The position numbers and the translations under genes are program-made. Under the pieces are notes generated by a model that was not told where the DNA came from, did no database searches, and saw only the letters and a list, made by a program, of their open reading frames with translations. This document shows positions 1-4,857 of a stretch of DNA of 5,303 bases, piece after piece. The DNA comes from Roseburia sp. CAG:303 (GTDB lineage Bacteria; Bacillota; Clostridia; Lachnospirales; Lachnospiraceae). The stretch's first letter is position 1. The number at the start of each line of letters is the position of its first letter. The stretch is from assembly GCA_000437755.1 (NCBI GenBank), contig FR900184.1:1-5303 (forward strand), written 5' to 3'.

Positions 1-189
1 ATTCCACTATGTTTATATTTATATAACGAATATGTTACAACAAAAGCATTATTGACACATTTACATTCCACTATGTTTATATTTATATGCGATTGCAAGT
101 ATTAACCTTGTGCTTGATCATGAATTTACATTCCACTATGTTTATATTTATATCATTTTGGTGCGTTAGATGAAGCTTTTATCTATTGC

Positions 190-219
190 ATTTACATTCT
201 ACTATGTTTATATTTATAT
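190..219 (-). repeat. CRISPR repeat with single-base variant
   Basis: This is the only full-length repeat differing from consensus: C to T at its 11th plus-strand base (position 200), giving ATTTACATTCTAC. On the transcript this is a G to A in the loop-side GTGGAAT segment just upstream of the handle. It lies in the old, leader-distal part, where decayed repeats are expected. Confidence 0.9.
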
Positions 220-416
220 TTAATCACATTTAGTTCATTGTCAACCGTTTCAATGTATTTACATTCCACTATGTTTATATTTATATTATAATGGGAATGA
301 TGACATGGGTGTGCATGTGCATTTACATTCCACTATGTTTATATTTATATCTTTGTGACTCTTTGTAATTTGCACCCCCATATTATATTTACATTCCACT
401 ATGTTTATATTTATAT

Positions 417-451
417 CGTTACGGAACTTAAAGGGGATGAAATACAACCTG
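417..451 (-). other. Triplicated dispersed spacer (also 613-647 and 937-971)
   Basis: A 35-bp spacer starting CGTTACGGAACTTAAAGG is present in three identical copies separated by two and four other spacers. One plus-strand frame reads VTELKGDEIQP, so it may derive from a gene. Identical dispersed copies imply segmental rearrangement of the array or transfer between arrays. Confidence 0.95.
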
Positions 452-1197
452 ATTTACATTCCACTATGTTTATATTTATATAAATTTTGTTTCCTCTGAT
501 GTTCTAACTAAAATTTGATTTACATTCCACTATGTTTATATTTATATCGCATTGAAGTAGTTTAATACTTCAACGTAATTCAATTTACATTCCACTATGT
601 TTATATTTATATCGTTACGGAACTTAAAGGGGATGAAATACAACCTGATTTACATTCCACTATGTTTATATTTATATGGGATATCAAAGGTGGATTTGTT
701 GGAAGAAAAGTAGATTTACATTCCACTATGTTTATATTTATATAGAAATCACGGATTCTTTCTACCGTGAGGTAGGAGATTTACATTCCACTATGTTTAT
801 ATTTATATTTGTTTATGCAACCGGGGCCGGTGGTGCAATCGCATTTACATTCCACTATGTTTATATTTATATGCAATTATTTGATTTTCCACCTTATGTT
901 AGATTGATTTACATTCCACTATGTTTATATTTATATCGTTACGGAACTTAAAGGGGATGAAATACAACCTGATTTACATTCCACTATGTTTATATTTATA
1001 TGGATTGCCAGCCTGTACATATCGCCAAGGGGGGGGATTTACATTCCACTATGTTTATATTTATATATAACAAAAACCGCATGGTTCCACTCCCTGACTT
1101 TCATTTACATTCCACTATGTTTATATTTATATGTAATAACGATATCAGAAAACATACTAATCAATTCATTTACATTCCACTATGTTTATATTTATAT

Positions 1198-1233
1198 TAA
1201 CAACGATAATCCGATAAGTAACAGATTTAACGT
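1198..1233 (-). other. Spacer duplicated at 2177-2212
   Basis: A 36-bp spacer starting TAACAACGATAATCCG recurs exactly about 980 bp further right. In the second position it lies between the two 23S-like spacers. The two copies flank the nine-fold tandem block, marking the span as rearranged. Confidence 0.95.
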
Positions 1234-1263
1234 ATTTACATTCCACTATGTTTATATTTATAT

Positions 1264-1299
1264 AGTGAATTTGTCCAGCTCTACAACAGCGGTTGACTA
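1264..1299 (-). other. Spacer near-identical to 1395-1430
   Basis: The two 36-bp spacers share GTGAATTTGTCCAGC and everything after it, but differ in their first plus-strand base (A here, G at 1395). That base is the PAM-distal end in the predicted orientation. One spacer (1330-1364) separates them. Confidence 0.95.
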
Positions 1300-1430
1300 A
1301 TTTACATTCCACTATGTTTATATTTATATAATTATCTGCATATCTCTTACCAGATGCAGATTACATTTACATTCCACTATGTTTATATTTATATGGTGAA
1401 TTTGTCCAGCTCTACAACAGCGGTTGACTA

Positions 1431-2045
1431 ATTTACATTCCACTATGTTTATATTTATATATGCGGCAGGTGATCGATATGGAAGATGAACTTCTATTTA
1501 CATTCCACTATGTTTATATTTATATATGCGGCAGGTGATCGATATGGAAGATGAACTTCTATTTACATTCCACTATGTTTATATTTATATATGCGGCAGG
1601 TGATCGATATGGAAGATGAACTTCTATTTACATTCCACTATGTTTATATTTATATATGCGGCAGGTGATCGATATGGAAGATGAACTTCTATTTACATTC
1701 CACTATGTTTATATTTATATATGCGGCAGGTGATCGATATGGAAGATGAACTTCTATTTACATTCCACTATGTTTATATTTATATATGCGGCAGGTGATC
1801 GATATGGAAGATGAACTTCTATTTACATTCCACTATGTTTATATTTATATATGCGGCAGGTGATCGATATGGAAGATGAACTTCTATTTACATTCCACTA
1901 TGTTTATATTTATATATGCGGCAGGTGATCGATATGGAAGATGAACTTCTATTTACATTCCACTATGTTTATATTTATATATGCGGCAGGTGATCGATAT
2001 GGAAGATGAACTTCTATTTACATTCCACTATGTTTATATTTATAT
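1431..2045 (-). repeat. Nine-fold tandem amplification of one spacer-repeat unit
   Basis: The same 35-bp spacer (ATGCGGCAGGTGATCGATAT at its plus-strand start) occurs nine times in succession, at 1461, 1526, 1591, 1656, 1721, 1786, 1851, 1916 and 1981. Each is separated by an identical repeat, giving a perfect 65-bp period. No base differs between copies, so the amplification is recent or homogenised. It probably arose by unequal recombination or slippage between repeats rather than nine separate acquisitions. The spacer has an open plus-strand frame, MRQVIDMEDELL, compatible with a protein-coding protospacer. The exact copy number could be affected by assembly if built from short reads. Confidence 0.95.
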
Positions 2046-2082
2046 AGAAACATCGATTTCCAGAGTAGCGGCGAGCGAAACG
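2046..2082 (-). other. Spacer matching conserved 23S rRNA segment, copy 1
   Basis: On the plus strand this 37-bp spacer contains GTAGCGGCGAGCGAA, a near-universal stretch of bacterial 23S rRNA domain I. It is preceded by AGAAA...CGATTTCC, which matches the usual rRNA context (AAGAAA...GATTCCC) with small differences. As recalled from Bacillus-type 23S, the last 20 bases are identical. The plus strand is rRNA sense, so the predicted crRNA is antisense to 23S rRNA. It would target an rRNA gene, either of the host itself or of a related organism. Confidence 0.85.
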
Positions 2083-2242
2083 ATTTACATTCCACTATGT
2101 TTATATTTATATTTATAGAATGAGTTTTCAGGAATTTAAGATTTGTATTTACATTCCACTATGTTTATATTTATATTAACAACGATAATCCGATAAGTAA
2201 CAGATTTAACGTATTTACATTCCACTATGTTTATATTTATAT

Positions 2243-2279
2243 AGAAACATCGATTTCCAGAGTAGCGGCGAGCGAAACG
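2243..2279 (-). other. Spacer matching conserved 23S rRNA segment, copy 2
   Basis: This is an exact second copy of the 37-bp spacer at 2046-2082, separated from it by two other spacers (2113-2146 and 2177-2212). Its identity to the first copy suggests duplication within the array rather than independent capture. Confidence 0.85.
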
Positions 2280-3095
2280 ATTTACATTCCACTATGTTTA
2301 TATTTATATCATCGGCAAACGCATATATTCCGCAGGCAGTAGACATTTACATTCCACTATGTTTATATTTATATTCATTCCGTTCGACCTGATTAACTGC
2401 ATCCGGCTGCATTTACATTCCACTATGTTTATATTTATATAAAGGGCGGCAGTACGGTATTAACCCGGAACGGACATTTACATTCCACTATGTTTATATT
2501 TATATTGGGAATTTTTAAAAACCTTAAACTGGATTGTTCCGATATTTACATTCCACTATGTTTATATTTATATTTCATTGGCTGGAATAAAAACTACAGT
2601 GCTTCAAAATTTACATTCCACTATGTTTATATTTATATTGCAAACTCCATTTAAAACAAATCCGGAAGAAACAATTTACATTCCACTATGTTTATATTTA
2701 TATTTCACCCTTTTTTATGCCTACATCTGCAGTGTATTCATTTACATTCCACTATGTTTATATTTATATGCGGTAATATAGAAGATGTAAGCAATCCAGT
2801 CTCATTTACATTCCACTATGTTTATATTTATATGATATCAGGATGGTGCTTTACAGCAGGTTCAAAATTATTTACATTCCACTATGTTTATATTTATATC
2901 TGTCAGGCACGAAGCCTACCAGGACCGGATATCTGTATTTACATTCCACTATGTTTATATTTATATTGGTTTTCTTGCCCGCTTGCTTTATGACTTCCCA
3001 ATTTACATTCCACTATGTTTATATTTATATATCGGGGCAAACACTTTACCAGAACCAGTAAGCACATTTACATTCCACTATGTTTATATTTATAT

Positions 3096-3130
3096 GGTTT
3101 CGGGAGAGGTTTCAGGCAATAATGGGTATG
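3096..3130 (-). other. Triplicated spacer (also 3225-3259 and 3290-3324)
   Basis: A 35-bp spacer starting GGTTTCGGGAGAGG occurs three times. The first copy is separated from the second by one different spacer (3161-3194), and the second and third are adjacent. The third copy is followed by the truncated repeat. More than one reading frame is open, so coding sense cannot be decided. Confidence 0.95.
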
Positions 3131-3160
3131 ATTTACATTCCACTATGTTTATATTTATAT

Positions 3161-3194
3161 AATAAAAACACCAAACTTGAATAATAGAAATTTA
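3161..3194 (-). other. Spacer encoding KFLLFKFGVFI, version 1
   Basis: Read on the minus strand, this 34-bp spacer encodes KFLLFKFGVFI. The spacer at 3866-3902 encodes the same residues, with all four base differences in the shared codons at synonymous third positions. It comes from a diverged relative of the same coding gene. Confidence 0.85.
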
Positions 3195-3324
3195 ATTTAC
3201 ATTCCACTATGTTTATATTTATATGGTTTCGGGAGAGGTTTCAGGCAATAATGGGTATGATTTACATTCCACTATGTTTATATTTATATGGTTTCGGGAG
3301 AGGTTTCAGGCAATAATGGGTATG

Positions 3325-3339
3325 ATTTACATTCCACTA
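3325..3339 (-). repeat. Truncated CRISPR repeat (15 of 30 bp)
   Basis: Only ATTTACATTCCACTA is present before spacer sequence GTCAAACCG begins; the 15 bp normally following are missing. In the transcript the lost half is the 5' part of the repeat, including the 5' arm of the small ACAT/ATGT hairpin. The handle-forming 3' end is kept. The neighbouring spacer (3340-3372) is 33 bp and lacks the TTT with which its relative (3403-3438) begins. One deletion of about 18 bp could therefore explain both. Confidence 0.9.
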
Positions 3340-3372
3340 GTCAAACCGTTCAGGAATGACTTTTACAGGAAT
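3340..3372 (-). other. Spacer related to its neighbour, VKPF family member 1
   Basis: The plus strand reads VKPFRNDFYRN. The adjacent spacer reads FVKPFWNYVYRS. They share codons GTC AAA CCG TTC, and their right ends align exactly, indicating the same site in two diverged target genes. The left end of this spacer adjoins the truncated repeat. Confidence 0.8.
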
Positions 3373-3402
3373 ATTTACATTCCACTATGTTTATATTTAT
3401 AT

Positions 3403-3438
3403 TTTGTCAAACCGTTCTGGAATTACGTTTATAGGAGT
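3403..3438 (-). other. Spacer related to its neighbour, VKPF family member 2
   Basis: This 36-bp spacer reads FVKPFWNYVYRS on the plus strand. Compared with 3340-3372 it keeps the Val-Lys-Pro-Phe and Tyr-Arg residues, with both synonymous and replacement changes between. The target protein is not identified. Confidence 0.8.
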
Positions 3439-3601
3439 ATTTACATTCCACTATGTTTATATTTATATTATGATGTGTACCGGCACAGATGGGGCAAAAT
3501 CTATATTTACATTCCACTATGTTTATATTTATATGGTGTGTAGTCGAAATTGATGACGCTGCGAATTTCAGATTTACATTCCACTATGTTTATATTTATA
3601 T

Positions 3602-3637
3602 GGTTTCACATTCTATAAATTCACTTGCGTAGTAGTG
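3602..3637 (-). other. Spacer of the EFIEC family, member 1
   Basis: The minus-strand translation is HYYASEFIECET. It shares YASEFIEC with 3800-3835 (YYASEFIECDWT) and EFIEC with 3668-3703 (YAIEFIECDWV). The three spacers are independent captures of one coding site from diverged genomes. The protein is not identified. Confidence 0.85.
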
Positions 3638-3667
3638 ATTTACATTCCACTATGTTTATATTTATAT

Positions 3668-3703
3668 ACTACCCAGTCACATTCTATAAATTCGATAGCA
3701 TAG
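3668..3703 (-). other. Spacer of the EFIEC family, member 2
   Basis: The minus-strand frame, starting one base in, reads YAIEFIECDWV. Its ECDW end matches member 3, and its central codons match member 1. Its window on the gene starts 5 bases later than that of member 1. Confidence 0.85.
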
Positions 3704-3799
3704 ATTTACATTCCACTATGTTTATATTTATATATTAATATCGGGTGTGGTAACAAATACTAAATCTTCATTTACATTCCACTATGTTTATATTTATAT

Positions 3800-3835
3800 G
3801 GTCCAGTCGCATTCTATGAACTCGCTTGCATAATA
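3800..3835 (-). other. Spacer of the EFIEC family, member 3
   Basis: The minus-strand translation is YYASEFIECDWT. Relative to member 1 it uses synonymous codons for Tyr, Ser, Glu, Phe and Cys and starts one codon later on the gene. Confidence 0.85.
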
Positions 3836-3865
3836 ATTTACATTCCACTATGTTTATATTTATAT

Positions 3866-3902
3866 GAAAATAAAAACTCCGAATTTGAATAACAGAAATT
3901 TG
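3866..3902 (-). other. Spacer encoding KFLLFKFGVFI, version 2
   Basis: This 37-bp partner of 3161-3194 has the same PAM-proximal end on the minus strand (one base before the Lys codon) and is three bases longer at the distal end. The encoded peptide continues to a final Phe. The protein is not identified. Confidence 0.85.
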
Positions 3903-4396
3903 ATTTACATTCCACTATGTTTATATTTATATTATTATGTTTTCAGAAAGAAATGCCGGTTTAGGAATATTTACATTCCACTATGTTTATATTTATATTC
4001 CGTTGTGCGTACATCTACCATCATTAACGGATAACATTTACATTCCACTATGTTTATATTTATATCGGAACCCAGAGCGGGACAAGTCAATGCAACGCTA
4101 TCATTTACATTCCACTATGTTTATATTTATATTTTTGTGTTGTGAACTTTAATACCTTTAAATTCATCATTTACATTCCACTATGTTTATATTTATATTA
4201 TTTCTGTTACGTTGTTTTCTAACGAATTAACTCTATTTACATTCCACTATGTTTATATTTATATAGATTCTTTTCCAGCTAAAATTAACATTGCTAATTG
4301 ATTTACATTCCACTATGTTTATATTTATATGTTATCGTACTTTGTGGTTCATCGGACCTTAAATTTATTTACATTCCACTATGTTTATATTTATAT

Positions 4397-4433
4397 TAAA
4401 ATTCCTTGCATAACTTGTAATTGCAGAACCACA
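4397..4433 (-). other. Spacer duplicated at 4529-4565, possible DNA polymerase B target
   Basis: A 37-bp spacer starting TAAAATTCCTTGCATAAC recurs exactly two positions nearer the leader. Its minus-strand translation is CGSAITSYARNF. The ITSYAR core resembles the segment following the Kx3NSxYG region of family-B DNA polymerases, which are common in large phages. That resemblance is weak, being a dozen residues. Confidence 0.9.
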
Positions 4434-4595
4434 ATTTACATTCCACTATGTTTATATTTATATCTTAAATTGTTTTATACATTTCTCTTTTAATGCATAT
4501 TTACATTCCACTATGTTTATATTTATATTAAAATTCCTTGCATAACTTGTAATTGCAGAACCACAATTTACATTCCACTATGTTTATATTTATAT

Positions 4596-4631
4596 CTATT
4601 TTTCAAAACAGGGTTGTTATAAGTTTATAAT
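4596..4631 (-). other. Leader-proximal, probably newest, spacer
   Basis: This spacer lies between the last two repeats before the leader, so under the predicted orientation it would be the most recent acquisition. It is AT-rich and none of its frames is strongly gene-like, so its source may be non-coding or very AT-rich DNA. Confidence 0.7.
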
Positions 4632-4633
4632 AT

Positions 4634-4795
4634 TTACATTCCACTATGTTTATATTTATATCCGTCCCTAATCATATCATGTATTTTTGCCGCTTGCAAT
4701 ACCTTATATTGTCTACCTGCAAAATTAAAACAACTTTTCACTTTTTTAACTTTGGTTTTTTCTTTATACTCTTCCATTTTCATTGAATATTCCAC
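4634..4795 (-). CDS. Possible small ORF through the leader, ending inside the first CRISPR repeat
   Basis: A minus-strand frame opens after a TAA at 4819-4817. It offers a GTG start at 4795 (53 residues) or an ATG at 4783 (49 residues). It reads through the whole inner leader and the first repeat, stopping at the TAA within the repeat (4636-4634). AGGGAG (4811-4806) lies 10 bases before the GTG and resembles a ribosome-binding site. The product is basic and lysine-rich, with a cluster of Lys, Glu and Thr at the N-terminus, then NFAGRQYKVLQAAKIHDMI. Its last residues, YKYKHSGM, are encoded by the repeat itself. I recognise no family. The predicted array promoter lies inside this frame, so it may be a chance ORF in AT-rich leader DNA. 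A genuine short gene preceding the array is the alternative. Confidence 0.3.
   Translation of the reverse strand: MEYSMKMEEYKEKTKVKKVKSCFNFAGRQYKVLQAAKIHDMIRDGYKYKHSGM
4671..4699 (-). promoter_or_regulatory. Predicted sigma-A-type promoter of the CRISPR array
   Basis: On the minus strand TTGCAA (4699-4694) is followed, after exactly 17 bp, by TATGAT (4676-4671). The -10 element has one mismatch to TATAAT, and the -35 matches TTGACA at 4 of 6 positions. The expected start site is about 4663-4666, only 1-5 bp before the first repeat begins at 4661. The precursor crRNA would then start almost directly with a repeat. Position and orientation agree with a leader on the right of the array. This comes from motif reading only, with no experimental support. 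Confidence 0.55.
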
Positions 4796-4805
4796 TTTTG
4801 TCGTT

Positions 4806-4811
4806 CTCCCT
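4806..4811 (-). promoter_or_regulatory. Candidate ribosome-binding site of the leader ORF
   Basis: AGGGAG on the minus strand lies 10 bases upstream of a GTG at 4795 and 22 bases upstream of the ATG at 4783. Its spacing favours the GTG start. It is the main sequence argument that the leader ORF could be translated. Confidence 0.3.
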
Positions 4812-4857
4812 GTCTTTTAACACTATTAGAGGTCGACTATTTTTTACATGCGATGTC

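Larger units (their letters stand above)
1..4661 (-). CRISPR. Long CRISPR array, 72 repeat units and 71 spacers, type I-B-like repeat
   Basis: A 30-bp repeat beginning ATTTACATTCC on the plus strand recurs every 64-68 bp from the left edge to 4661. The first copy (1-24) is cut by the window edge, so the array continues leftwards. Spacers are 33-38 bp, mostly 34-37. All repeats read as identical except one point variant (position 200) and one truncated copy (3325-3339). On the minus strand the repeat ends GTGGAATGTAAAT, the typical 3' end of clostridial type I-B repeats, so transcription is predicted leftwards, with ATGTAAAT as the 8-nt crRNA 5' handle. In that orientation ACAT-AGTGGA-ATGT can form a weak 4-bp hairpin. 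The leader would lie at the right, making spacer 4596-4631 the newest. About 56 spacers are distinct; the rest are duplicates. No cas genes are in the window, so the subtype rests on repeat resemblance only. Confidence 0.98.
4662..4857 (-). promoter_or_regulatory. CRISPR leader region
   Basis: This 196-bp AT-rich, non-repeat stretch lies between the last perfect repeat and the stop codon of the flanking transporter gene. It sits on the side from which a repeat ending in GGAATGTAAAT would be transcribed, as expected for a leader. It holds a sigma-A-like promoter immediately next to the first repeat and a possible small ORF (both listed separately). I see no strong terminator hairpin after the transporter gene, so read-through from that gene toward the array is possible. 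The leader assignment depends on the inferred array orientation. The left end of the array is not visible for comparison. Confidence 0.75.

Noticed and set aside
676..1300. Open plus-strand frames of 66-104 codons in the left part of the array
   Set aside because: They consist of repeat-encoded peptides (FTFHYVYIYI, IYIPLCLYLY, LHSTMFIFI) joined by spacers. The repeat has no stop in any plus-strand frame, so such frames arise automatically.
2578..4152. Further open plus-strand frames of 65-106 codons
   Set aside because: Same repeat-derived artefact, antisense to the predicted array transcript, with no ribosome-binding sites or recognisable domains.
4265..4366. Apparent bias of leader-proximal spacers toward open minus-strand frames
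   Set aside because: A 36-bp sequence is often open in at least one of three frames by chance, so without protospacer matches this is not evidence of strand bias.
1..4661. Alternative reading as a non-CRISPR tandem or satellite repeat
   Set aside because: Constant 30-bp repeats separated by mostly unique 33-38 bp sequences of phage-gene-like character fit CRISPR and not a satellite.
4828..4840. Palindrome GTCGAC with flanks after the transporter stop, considered as a terminator
   Set aside because: The stem is about 6 bp with no loop and no following T-run in the transcript, so it is not a convincing terminator.
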